A stretch of DNA of 47,537 nucleotides from JAFGSZ01 sp964492185 (lineage in GTDB: Bacteria > Bacteroidota > Bacteroidia > Bacteroidales > UBA10428), in NCBI GenBank assembly GCA_964492185.1, contig CAZBJH010000011.1, positions 1 through 47,537 on the forward strand, written 5' to 3'. Below are positions 40,622 through 47,537 of this stretch, one piece after another. The notes beneath the pieces were generated by a model, which saw only the letters and a list, made by a program, of their open reading frames with translations, searched no databases and had not been told where the DNA came from. The position numbers and the translations under genes are program-made. The stretch's first letter is position 1; each line of letters begins with the position of its first letter.

Positions 40622-41590
40622 ATGGAAAAAATAATGATCATTGGTGCGGCGGGACAGATCGGTACTGAACTGATCGTGGAGCTGCGTAAGATATACGGAA
40701 ATGAGAATGTATATGCAACCGATATTAAGGAACCGCCTGCTTACATAAAGGATGAGGGGCCTTTTCAGTTATTTGATGTTATGGACGCCAAGCACCTTAT
40801 CCATTTTGTCATCCGCCACAAGATAACCCAGATATATCATTTGGCAGCCGTCCTTTCTGGCAATGCTGAAAAATTGCCTGTCCAGGCCTGGAATATCAAT
40901 ATGGACAGTCTGATGAATATACTGGAGGTTGCAAAAATGGTGGACGATGTAAAAAAAGTATTCTGGCCCAGCTCCATAGCGGTTTTTGGCGAAAGCACAC
41001 CTAAGATAAATGCCCCCCAGCTTACACTGATGGAACCTTCAACGGTATACGGCATAAGTAAGCTTGCAGGGGAACGGTGGTGTGAATACTACTACAAAAA
41101 ATACAGGGTTGATGTGAGAAGCATCAGGTACCCGGGATTGATCAGCTATAAAACGGAACCCGGCGGGGGGACAACCGACTGGGCCGTGGAGATTTACCAG
41201 AATGCTGTAAAAAACGGGCATTATACCTGTTTCCTGAAGGGTGACACTTCCCTCCCCATGATGTTTATGTCGGATGCAATACGGGCCACCATAGCGCTTA
41301 TGGAAGTGAAAAGAGACGAACTGCAGTTGCATTCGGCCTATAATATCACGGGACATAGTCTTTGCCCTTCCAAAGTTGCCGAAGATATTCGCAGGCATAT
41401 ACCGGATTTCGAAATTGATTATGTTCCGGATTTCAGGCAGGATATTGCAGCAACCTGGCCGGAAAGTGTTGACGACAGCCTTGCCCGTGAGAACGATCAC
41501 TGGAAACCTGAATATGACCTGAAAAAGATCACCGATGTAATGATCGCTGAACTGAAAAAGAAATATGAATGGGAGCGGCAGAGGGAGTGA
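40622..41590 (+). CDS. tdh: NAD-dependent epimerase/dehydratase-type L-threonine dehydrogenase
   Basis: The 322-residue short-chain-dehydrogenase/epimerase-like protein has the Rossmann motif GAAGQIGTELI (about 8-18), the YGISKLAGERWCEYY motif with catalytic Tyr and Lys (about 142-156), and SIRYPGLIS. The closest recognised group is the epimerase-type L-threonine 3-dehydrogenase, which oxidises threonine to 2-amino-3-ketobutyrate. The next gene encodes the enzyme that uses that product, which strongly supports the call. A MITE-like element separates the two genes. The alternative is a general sugar-nucleotide epimerase. Confidence 0.88.
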   Translation: MEKIMIIGAAGQIGTELIVELRKIYGNENVYATDIKEPPAYIKDEGPFQLFDVMDAKHLIHFVIRHKITQIYHLAAVLSGNAEKLPVQAWNINMDSLMNILEVAKMVDDVKKVFWPSSIAVFGESTPKINAPQLTLMEPSTVYGISKLAGERWCEYYYKKYRVDVRSIRYPGLISYKTEPGGGTTDWAVEIYQNAVKNGHYTCFLKGDTSLPMMFMSDAIRATIALMEVKRDELQLHSAYNITGHSLCPSKVAEDIRRHIPDFEIDYVPDFRQDIAATWPESVDDSLARENDHWKPEYDLKKITDVMIAELKKKYEWERQRE

Positions 41591-41605
41591 ATAAACACTA
41601 ACTGG

Positions 41606-41766
41606 TATCCGTCAATAAAGTAGTCAAAATGTTTAAATGGTCATGTGTCTGTTCAGAAGATTCCATTTGCAAGGCTCGCGCGGTCCGAAAACGCGGAGTT
41701 TACTAGTCGTAAACGAGCAATTTTCGGACAAGCGTAACGCGGCAAATGGGACTTTATGGACAGGCA
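41606..41766 (-). mobile_element. MITE-like palindromic element, 161-bp class, between tdh and kbl
   Basis: This reverse-oriented copy begins TATCCGTCAATAAAGTAG and ends ACTTTATGGACAGGCA. The internal TGTCTGTTCAGAAGA and the CATTTGC...GCAAATG hairpin are present. Flanks CTAACTGG and CTAACTAA share six bases, consistent with a target duplication at a site deviating from CTAAWTAG. It fills the tdh-kbl gap and ends 19 bp before kbl. Confidence 0.82.
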
Positions 41767-41785
41767 CTAACTAAACATCTATATT

Positions 41786-42976
41786 ATGTATAGTAAACTA
41801 AAAAATTATCTGGCAGATGAATTGAAAAAAATACAATCTGCCGGCTTGTATAAAAAGGAAAGAATAATTGTTTCCCCTCAGGATGCAGTGATAAAGCTTG
41901 AAGACGGGAAAGAAGTACTGAACTTTTGTTCCAACAATTACCTGGGATTATCTTCCCATCCGGCATTGATCAAAGCAGCTGAGAAAGGGTTGAAAACTCA
42001 TGGGTACGGGATGTCTTCCGTTCGGTTTATCTGTGGAACCACTAATCTGCATAAAACACTTGAAAAGAAAATTGCAGAGTTTTTTGGAATGGATGATTCC
42101 ATTCTGTATGCTGCCTGCTTTGATGCTAACGGTGGCCTTTTTGAACCTTTGTTAACTTCAGAGGATGCCATTATTTCCGATTCCCTGAACCACGCGTCTA
42201 TTATTGACGGGGTGAGATTGTGCAAGGCACAACGTTACCGGTTTGCCAATTCCGATATGAACGAGCTCGAAGAGAAATTAAAAAAAGCACAATCACAGCG
42301 ATTTCGGATAATCGTGACAGACGGGGTATTTTCAATGGACGGAAATATTGCACCTGTAGATGAAATATGTCGCATGGCAGAAAAATATGATGCTCTGGTA
42401 CTGGTAGATGAGAGTCATTCTGCAGGGGTGATTGGTAAAACCGGAAGGGGTGTAAGCGAGTTTTTTGATCTTCATGGCAGGATCGATCTTATAACCGGTA
42501 CTCTGGGGAAGGCATTTGGTGGAGCAATAGGAGGCTTTACCACGGGTCACAAAGAAATCATTGAAATGCTCAGGCAACGCTCGCGGCCATACCTCTTTTC
42601 CAATTCATTGCCTCCAATGATAGCACAGGCCGGAATCACCATGTTTGATATGATGAGTGAGACCAATGAATTACAGGATAAGCTGCACGATAATACCGGG
42701 TATTTCAGGAAAAAACTTGAACAGGCCGGGTTCGATATCAAGCCCACGCGGTCAGCTATTGTCCCGATAATGTTATATGATGCCCGATTATCACAGGAGT
42801 TTGCTGCCCGGTTGCTGGATGAAGGTATTTATGTTATTGGTTTTTATTACCCGGTTGTTCCTCATGGCCAGGCCAGGGTAAGGGTGCAGCTTTCCGCTGC
42901 CCACACCAGGGAACATTTGGATAAGGCCCTGGATGCTTTTATCAAGATCGGCAGGGAACTGGAGGTTCTTCATTAA
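41786..42976 (+). CDS. kbl: glycine C-acetyltransferase (2-amino-3-ketobutyrate CoA ligase)
   Basis: This PLP enzyme cleaves 2-amino-3-ketobutyrate with CoA to glycine and acetyl-CoA, completing threonine degradation by the dehydrogenase route. The 396-residue protein has EVLNFCSNNYLGLSSHP, GYGMSSVRFICGTTNLHKTLE, the DESHSAGVIGKTGRG motif and ITGTLGKAFGGAIGG, with the PLP lysine at about residue 242. SRPYLFSNSLPP follows. Length and motifs fit Kbl better than 8-amino-7-oxononanoate synthase (BioF), the nearest relative. It follows tdh with a repeat element in between. Confidence 0.93.
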   Translation: MYSKLKNYLADELKKIQSAGLYKKERIIVSPQDAVIKLEDGKEVLNFCSNNYLGLSSHPALIKAAEKGLKTHGYGMSSVRFICGTTNLHKTLEKKIAEFFGMDDSILYAACFDANGGLFEPLLTSEDAIISDSLNHASIIDGVRLCKAQRYRFANSDMNELEEKLKKAQSQRFRIIVTDGVFSMDGNIAPVDEICRMAEKYDALVLVDESHSAGVIGKTGRGVSEFFDLHGRIDLITGTLGKAFGGAIGGFTTGHKEIIEMLRQRSRPYLFSNSLPPMIAQAGITMFDMMSETNELQDKLHDNTGYFRKKLEQAGFDIKPTRSAIVPIMLYDARLSQEFAARLLDEGIYVIGFYYPVVPHGQARVRVQLSAAHTREHLDKALDAFIKIGRELEVLH

Positions 42977-43104
42977 TTGTTGGTTATAAAACATTAACGG
43001 CAGTTGTGTTTTTAAATAAACCTCGCGCATGTTTTTACATCTGCAGGTGTCATAATGCATAAATCGTAAAGAATCTTTATACCTTTACATAGGTTTATGA
43101 TTAA

Positions 43105-43686
43105 ATGAATGATAAAGAGCTTGTAAATCGTTTAAAACAAAATGATCAGGAGGCATTCAGGCACCTGGTAGAGAACTATCAGCAGATGGTGATCAACACT
43201 TGCAATAGCTTATTGCATAATATTGAAGATGCTGAGGATGTGGCGCAGGAAGTGTTTGTTGAGGTTTACAGGTCAATTGACAATTTTAGGGCTGAGGCAA
43301 GGTTATCAACATGGCTTTACAGGATCTCGGTAAACAAGTCATTAAACCATATCCGTGGGCAAAAGATCAATAAATGGATTTCAGGGATAGGACAGGTTTT
43401 TTCTTCAAATGAACCTGTGGTGAATACACTGACTGATAATCCGGAAAATGAACCTCAGAGATCAATGGAGCAAAAAGAACGGGCCGTGATATTGAATAGG
43501 GCCATTGACGGGCTTCCCGAAAATCAGCGCATCGCCTTTACTCTAAGCCAGTATGAAGATCTTTCATACAAAGAAATATCAGCCGTAATGGATGTCAGTG
43601 TTTCATCTGTTGAGTCCCTTTTATTCAGGGCCCGAAGAAATCTCCGTAAAAAATTGATCAAAGCATATAAAAACAACATACTGTAA
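43105..43686 (+). CDS. ECF-type RNA polymerase sigma factor
   Basis: The 193-residue protein is a group 4 sigma factor. Region 2 (about residues 10-80) has RLKQNDQEAFRHLVENYQQMV, AEDVAQEVFVEVYRSIDNFR and STWLYRISVNKSLNHIR. Region 4 (about 125-185) has LPENQRIAFTLSQYEDLSYKEISAVMDVSVSSVESLLFRARRNLRKKL. It recruits RNA polymerase to a small regulon. The following genes encode a zinc-finger anti-sigma factor and two Spy/CpxP-like envelope proteins, suggesting an envelope-stress or metal-response unit. No autoregulatory promoter motif could be defined from a single sequence. Confidence 0.93.
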   Translation: MNDKELVNRLKQNDQEAFRHLVENYQQMVINTCNSLLHNIEDAEDVAQEVFVEVYRSIDNFRAEARLSTWLYRISVNKSLNHIRGQKINKWISGIGQVFSSNEPVVNTLTDNPENEPQRSMEQKERAVILNRAIDGLPENQRIAFTLSQYEDLSYKEISAVMDVSVSSVESLLFRARRNLRKKLIKAYKNNIL

Positions 43687-43733
43687 ACGCAAGTTTGATT
43701 TAATTAATGTGTCTAACTAATAAACAGAAAGAA

Positions 43734-44198
43734 ATGAATTGCAGGAAATGTGAAAAGTATATTGTTGATTATCTTGAAAACAGGTTGACCGGAAATAAAC
43801 GGCAGTCTGTTGAGGAGCATCTTGCCTCCTGCATAAAGTGTGTCCGCCTTGTGGAAGAAGTGGAGCAAACATTTAAAATTTCCGGGCAGGATAAAGTCAG
43901 AGAAGTCAATCCTTTTTTTTATACCCGGGTTATGCAGCGCATCAAAAGTAGTGCACCCGAAGCACGACCGGTATCTTTTTCGGTCCGGTGGGCAATCAAT
44001 ACAGCTGTTTATACAATGATCGTTATCGTAGGCTTCAGCCTGGGAGTATTTCTGGGATTACCTTCCAAAAGTTTGGAACTTTCACGGGAGAATGAACAAT
44101 TACAGAATATTTCGGAACAATATTATTTAAATGAGCATGAACATGCATATTATGCACAGGATTATATAGAGAATATTCTTGTGACAGGTGAGGAATAG
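43734..44198 (+). CDS. anti-sigma factor with N-terminal zinc finger and one membrane helix
   Basis: The N-terminal module MNCRKCEKYIVDYLENRLTG followed by HLASCIKC is the zf-HC2 (ZAS) fold, in which HxxxCxxC binds zinc and holds the sigma factor. A membrane helix follows at about residues 86-108 (INTAVYTMIVIVGFSLGVFL), and the remaining residues would be periplasmic. The start is placed at ATG 43734 because the zinc-finger domain normally begins at the N-terminus. ATG 43707 would add nine residues. It lies 47 bp after the sigma-factor gene, and it probably sequesters that sigma factor at the membrane. Confidence 0.86.
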   Translation: MNCRKCEKYIVDYLENRLTGNKRQSVEEHLASCIKCVRLVEEVEQTFKISGQDKVREVNPFFYTRVMQRIKSSAPEARPVSFSVRWAINTAVYTMIVIVGFSLGVFLGLPSKSLELSRENEQLQNISEQYYLNEHEHAYYAQDYIENILVTGEE

Positions 44199-44255
44199 TA
44201 ATTATGGCCCACTTTTATCCAGGAGGGTATAGGATGAGGTAAAAACATAAAAAAT

Positions 44256-44810
44256 ATGAATTATTTTACCAGGAAGCGGATTATCATATTTGGGGTAATA
44301 TTATTGATCATTATCAATATTACAGCTATAGGAACAATGATATATTTCCATAAGGCTGATGATAAGCCGGCTATACTTACACCAAAAGAAGAAGAGATCT
44401 TTGAAGGGATAAATCATTTTCTAAAAAGAAAGCTTCATCTGGATGATGACCAGTATAATAAGATAGTGGAATTAAGAAGAGAGAATTTTTCCATGACAAA
44501 AAGTATCATGCAGGAACTGGATAAAAAGCGTGATGAAATGCTGGATGAATTTGTAAAGGAAGACCCCAGCCGGAAAAAACTGGACAAAATAGCCGGAGAT
44601 ATCGGTGATTTGCATTACAGGCTAAAAATGGAAACCATTGACCATTTCCTCCAAATGAAAAAGCTTTGTACTCCGGAACAACAAGAGCATTTGAATCATA
44701 TTTTTAAAAAGATACAAAGCTGGGAAATGAACGGATCACGGCATGAGTCGCCTCACAGACGTAATAGAAGAGGCGGATACAGGAATAATAATATTGAACA
44801 GGATAAATAA
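44256..44810 (+). CDS. membrane-anchored Spy/CpxP-like periplasmic sensor protein
   Basis: The 184-residue protein has one N-terminal membrane helix (about 8-31) without a cleavage site. A long helical periplasmic domain follows with two LTxxQ-like sites, LHLDDDQYNKI (about 60) and CTPEQQEHLNHIFKKI (about 146). The domain between is charged and coiled-coil-like (KSIMQELDKKRDEMLDEFVKE). This arrangement matches the periplasmic heavy-metal-sensor/CnrX-Spy group. The C-terminus is basic (RRNRRGGYRN). It probably senses a ligand or misfolded protein and feeds into the adjacent sigma/anti-sigma pair; this is inferred from position. An AGGAGG-like sequence precedes it by some distance. Confidence 0.78.
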   Translation: MNYFTRKRIIIFGVILLIIINITAIGTMIYFHKADDKPAILTPKEEEIFEGINHFLKRKLHLDDDQYNKIVELRRENFSMTKSIMQELDKKRDEMLDEFVKEDPSRKKLDKIAGDIGDLHYRLKMETIDHFLQMKKLCTPEQQEHLNHIFKKIQSWEMNGSRHESPHRRNRRGGYRNNNIEQDK

Positions 44811-44873
44811 TTTGATCAACAAATTGATACTGTTAAACAGTGATTGAAAGTTAAACATTAAAAAGGTGAAATT

Positions 44874-45401
44874 ATGAAACGAATAAAAGTGAAAAATGTA
44901 AGAATAATAACGGCTGCACTTAGTGCAATGTTGCTGATGTCTGTAATGACGGCTTTTGCTCAGCCATTCGGGAACAGGGGTTTTGGAAGGCCTGGTGCGG
45001 GAGTATGCGCGATGATACCTGACATTACTGAAGATCAGGAGGCAAAAATAAATAATCTGCGTACCAGCCATTTAAAGGAAATGTCAACTTTGCGCAATCA
45101 GCTTGCGGAACACAGGGCACACCTCCGAACAGTCAGTACGGCTGATAATAATGATATGAAGGAGGTCAACAGCACTATTGATAAGATCACTTTGGTGAAA
45201 AATCAGCTTATGAAAAAAAGTGCTGCCCACAGGCAGGCCGTCAGAGATCTGCTTACTGAAGAGCAAAGAGTGTATTTTGATGCCAGGCCCATGAACATGG
45301 GAAGAAGAAGCATGAGAGGTAAGAGTTATGGTTTTGAACGCGGATATGAAGGTCGGCATTATCGTGGTGCAGGTGTGGGATATTGGCGGTCAGGCGAATA
45401 A
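44874..45401 (+). CDS. secreted Spy/CpxP-family protein
   Basis: The 175-residue protein has a signal peptide (about 1-30, ending TAFAQ) and a helical domain with PDITEDQEAKINNLRTSHLKEM and a C-terminal LTEEQRVYFDARP motif, the LTxxQ pattern of Spy/CpxP chaperones. The region after the signal and the tail are rich in Gly, Arg and Met (MNMGRRSMRG, GRHYRGAGVGYW), reminiscent of metal-binding Spy/ZraP relatives. An AAAAGGTGAAATT leader gives a plausible ribosome-binding site. It ends the sigma-factor cluster and is followed by a strong terminator. Confidence 0.8.
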   Translation: MKRIKVKNVRIITAALSAMLLMSVMTAFAQPFGNRGFGRPGAGVCAMIPDITEDQEAKINNLRTSHLKEMSTLRNQLAEHRAHLRTVSTADNNDMKEVNSTIDKITLVKNQLMKKSAAHRQAVRDLLTEEQRVYFDARPMNMGRRSMRGKSYGFERGYEGRHYRGAGVGYWRSGE

Positions 45402-45423
45402 TATCAGGTTGATATCAAATAAA

Positions 45424-45459
45424 TACCGCGATTTAAACCCTGCTTATAGTTTGAATCGC
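45424..45459. terminator. intrinsic terminator between convergent operons
   Basis: ACCGCGATTTAAAC and GTTTGAATCGCGGT form a 14-bp stem with one G-T pair and an 11-base loop, followed on the plus strand by TTTTATTTATT. It lies just after the Spy-like gene and just before the end of the convergent waaA gene. Read on the minus strand the stem is followed by ATTTATTTGAT, so it may act in both directions. Confidence 0.85.
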
Positions 45460-45468
45460 GGTTTTTAT

Positions 45469-46698
45469 TTATTCAAGGCCTGTTATTTTCAAAACTTTTC
45501 CGGTTGCTCCCTCATTGGTTTTAACATAGGTGCCCGCTATGGCACCGGCCTTAAAGCGTTTTTCATCATATTTTAGCAGCTCATGAAAACTGGTTTCCAA
45601 CTCAGCATAATCTTTTATTGAAAATGCACCACCCAGGTTTATCAGTTCAACAGCTTCGGTAAATTTACTGTATTTGGGACCGAAAACTACGGGAATATCG
45701 AAGGTTGCTGCTTCAAGGATGTTGTGGATACCTGATCCAAATCCCCCTCCTATATATGCAAGATTACCATACTGATATAATGATGATAACATTCCGATGG
45801 TGTCGATAATGAGTACCCTGAATTGTTCAACCTGTGCATCTTTTAACTGTGAATAACGGATCATATCTCTACCTGTCAGCCGATCCAGGCGTTTGATATT
45901 TTGCGGGGATACTTCATGGGGAGCAATTATGTATTTAAAGTCTTTATTTTCCTTAATGAAGCGAACCAGTAATTCTTCATCAGGTGGCCAGGTGCTTCCG
46001 CAAACCAATGTTTTTTTACCCGCCGCGAACCGGTCAATTTCAGGAAAGGTTTTTGCATTTTTTGCCACCTGAATAACCCTGTCGAATCGTGTATCACCTG
46101 TAACTGTATTATTTGTAATCCCTGCCTTATTCAATAATCTCTGTGATTTTTCATTTTGCACGAAGATACGCGTGAAAAGTTGCAGCATGTTCCGGTACCA
46201 TTTACCATACCACCGGAAAAAAACCTGCCCTTCCCTGAAATTGGCAGATACCAGGTATAAAGGTATTCCCCGCCGGTGACATTCGGATAAATGGTAGTAC
46301 CAGAATTCATACTTAATGAAAATCACCCTTTCGGGATGAGTAAGATCCAGAAATTTTTTTGCATTTTTTTTCCTGTCGATTGGCAGGTAACATACAATAT
46401 CGGCACCGGAATAGTCTTTTCGTATTTCGTATCCGGAAGGGGAAAAAAATGTAAGGGCAATCTTGTATTCCGGATTTTTCGATTTTATTTTCTCGATCAG
46501 CGGCCGTCCCTGTTCAAATTCGCCCAGAGATGAGGCATGTATCCATATTATCCGGTCGTCGCGATTTACAGTGTTGGCAAGAAAATGAAAAAGGTTTTTT
46601 CTCCCTTTTATCCAAAAGCTGGCTTTTTGATTGAAAAGAGAAGCAATTGATATTCCAAAATAATAGAATATGATGAATGCCCTGTAGAGTAATGTCAT
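45469..46698 (-). CDS. waaA: 3-deoxy-D-manno-octulosonic acid (Kdo) transferase
   Basis: WaaA transfers Kdo from CMP-Kdo to lipid A precursor at the inner membrane. The 409-residue protein starts with a membrane-anchor helix. Next come IWIHASSLGEFEQGRPLIE with the catalytic glutamate, LTFFSPSGYEIRKDY, and VIFIKYEFWYYHLSECHRRGIPLYLVSANFR, all hallmarks of the GT30 family. The C-terminal GT-B half has LVCGSTWPPDEELL, IIAPHEVSP, and IGGGFGSGIHNILEAATFDIPVVFGPKYSKF. It complements the lpx cluster at 18.7-22.4 kb. A TATATTTG -7 box lies 22 bp before its ATG. Confidence 0.94.
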   Translation of the reverse strand: MTLLYRAFIIFYYFGISIASLFNQKASFWIKGRKNLFHFLANTVNRDDRIIWIHASSLGEFEQGRPLIEKIKSKNPEYKIALTFFSPSGYEIRKDYSGADIVCYLPIDRKKNAKKFLDLTHPERVIFIKYEFWYYHLSECHRRGIPLYLVSANFREGQVFFRWYGKWYRNMLQLFTRIFVQNEKSQRLLNKAGITNNTVTGDTRFDRVIQVAKNAKTFPEIDRFAAGKKTLVCGSTWPPDEELLVRFIKENKDFKYIIAPHEVSPQNIKRLDRLTGRDMIRYSQLKDAQVEQFRVLIIDTIGMLSSLYQYGNLAYIGGGFGSGIHNILEAATFDIPVVFGPKYSKFTEAVELINLGGAFSIKDYAELETSFHELLKYDEKRFKAGAIAGTYVKTNEGATGKVLKITGLE

Positions 46699-46720
46699 GA
46701 TAATTGATAATATGTTACTG

Positions 46721-46728
46721 CAAATATA
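46721..46728 (-). promoter_or_regulatory. candidate -7 box for waaA
   Basis: The minus-strand octamer TATATTTG, followed by CA, matches TAnnTTTG and lies 22 bp before the waaA start. A T-rich stretch about 17 bp upstream could serve as a weak -33 element. The 181-bp gap to the divergent superoxide dismutase gene shows no other clear feature. Confidence 0.4.
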
Positions 46729-46879
46729 AGCTTAGTTTGGGAAAAGTTGAGAACTGATAAATATTGAACAAATGTCATGCCCGCGTGTTAATAATCATAA
46801 ATACATATTTGGAATCTTTTTAAACTGTATTGTAGTAAAGGTTAATTAAAAATATTGTTTAATTATAAAATAATATATT

Positions 46880-47485
46880 ATGTCATACGAACTGCCGAAA
46901 TTAGATTATGATTATAGTGCACTTGAACCGCACATTGATGCGCGTACTATGGAAATTCATCACACTAAACACCATGCTGCATATACTTCAAAGTTTAATG
47001 ATGCGATCAGTGGAAGTAGTGATCTGGAAAATAAATCTCCGGAAGAGATCTTTAGTCATATTTCAAGACACAGTGCTGCTGTCAGAAATAATGGTGGCGG
47101 GTATTACAACCATGATCTGTTTTGGAAAGTAATGTCACCAAAAGGGGGGGGTAAGCCCGGTGGTGACTTGGCAGATGCTATTAACAGGCATTTCGGATCA
47201 TTTGATAGATTTAAAGAAAAGTTCTCAAATGCAGCAGCTACCCGTTTCGGTTCGGGATGGGCATGGCTGGTGAAATTACCGGATGGCGGACTGAAGGTGA
47301 CTTCAACACCTAATCAGGATAATCCACTGATGGATTTTGCCGAAGTAAAAGGAGCCCCCATTCTTGGCCTTGATGTTTGGGAACATGCCTATTACCTTAA
47401 ATACCAGAACAGGCGTCCGGAATATATAGAGGCATTCTGGAATGTTATTAACTGGGATGAAGTAGCCAGGCGATTGAAAGCCTAA
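46880..47485 (+). CDS. superoxide dismutase (Fe/Mn family)
   Basis: This enzyme dismutates superoxide to oxygen and hydrogen peroxide in the cytoplasm. The 201-residue protein has all four metal ligands: His27 (in EIHHTKHH), His78 (in YYNHDLFW), Asp165 and His169 (in LGLDVWEHAYY). The GGGYYNHDLFW segment and the glutamine in TPNQDNPL match the manganese-type or cambialistic pattern more than the iron type, but metal use cannot be fixed from sequence. There is no signal peptide. It has no partner genes, and a MITE-like element begins 4 bp after its stop codon. Confidence 0.95.
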   Translation: MSYELPKLDYDYSALEPHIDARTMEIHHTKHHAAYTSKFNDAISGSSDLENKSPEEIFSHISRHSAAVRNNGGGYYNHDLFWKVMSPKGGGKPGGDLADAINRHFGSFDRFKEKFSNAAATRFGSGWAWLVKLPDGGLKVTSTPNQDNPLMDFAEVKGAPILGLDVWEHAYYLKYQNRRPEYIEAFWNVINWDEVARRLKA

Positions 47486-47489
47486 TTAG

Positions 47490-47537
47490 TGTCTGTCCAT
47501 AAAGTCCCATTTGCCGCGTTACGCTTGTCCGAAAATT
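47490..47537 (+). mobile_element. MITE-like palindromic element, cut by the window end
   Basis: The first 48 bp of a further 161-bp-class copy are visible, from TGTCTGTCCATAAAGTCCC through the start of the hairpin arm (GTCCGAAAATT). The left flank is CTAATTAG, the full palindromic target consensus. The rest lies outside the window. Confidence 0.75.

Noticed and set aside
355..47537. Interpretation of the repeated elements as CRISPR or as tRNA-like genes
   Set aside because: Copies are kilobases apart, palindromic over more than 100 bp, and without regularly spaced unique spacers or cloverleaf structure.

Overview
The window is a chromosomal segment of a Bacteroidota bacterium, most likely order Bacteroidales or Marinilabiliales; a finer placement cannot be read from it. 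The evidence is a fused lpxC-fabZ gene, type IX secretion (T9SS) cargo with type A and type B C-terminal sorting domains, a PorP/SprF outer-membrane protein, a carboxypeptidase-D-regulatory TonB-dependent receptor, a GSCFA-domain protein, few Shine-Dalgarno sequences, and several Bacteroidetes-type -7 boxes (TAnnTTTG). No rRNA, tRNA, CRISPR array, prophage or transposase gene was seen.

Layout. 0.4-3.2 kb: tsaE, alanine dehydrogenase and a queuosine-precursor transporter. 3.3-11 kb: a PorP/SprF protein with a 1920-residue SprB-like adhesin, then a tiny stand-alone T9SS sorting-domain protein. 11.2-17.1 kb (minus strand): the Fe-S assembly operon sufB-C-D-S-E-T. 17.6-18.6 kb: thiL. 18.7-23.7 kb (minus strand): an HD phosphohydrolase, lpxD, lpxC-fabZ and lpxA, the first steps of lipid A synthesis. 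23.8-29.8 kb: rimP-nusA-infB, then queG. 30-35 kb: yjbQ, a GSCFA protein and a TonB receptor with a lipoprotein. 35.4-40.4 kb: a methyltransferase, YfiR-like and DUF302 proteins, then gltX-tatD-tcdA. 40.6-43 kb: the threonine-to-glycine pair tdh-kbl. 43.1-45.4 kb: an ECF sigma factor, a zinc-finger anti-sigma factor and two Spy/CpxP-like proteins. 45.5-47.5 kb: waaA (Kdo transferase) and superoxide dismutase.

The most unusual content is not a gene. At least eleven intergenic copies of a palindromic, MITE-like element punctuate the window. They fall into three size classes (about 161, 139 and 31-38 bp). All classes share the terminal sequence TGTCTGTCYATAAAGT, and most copies are flanked on both sides by 8-bp sequences close to CTAAWTAG. 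The two larger classes look composite: each is a long hairpin unit bounded by inverted ends, plus a shorter module carrying a third copy of the end. The smallest class resembles that shorter module alone. Copies sit inside four gene sets expected to be co-transcribed: sufC/sufD, rimP/nusA, lpxC-fabZ/lpxA and tdh/kbl. Another abuts the stop codon of queG. A second, unrelated palindromic element (237 bp) lies upstream of the TonB receptor.

Functionally the genes are mostly housekeeping: cell-envelope synthesis (lpx genes, waaA), Fe-S assembly, translation and tRNA modification (tsaE, tcdA, queG, queuosine-precursor import, gltX, infB, rimP), amino-acid catabolism (ald, tdh, kbl), surface secretion, and envelope or oxidative stress responses. 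All functions are inferred from reading the protein sequences; no database search was run.
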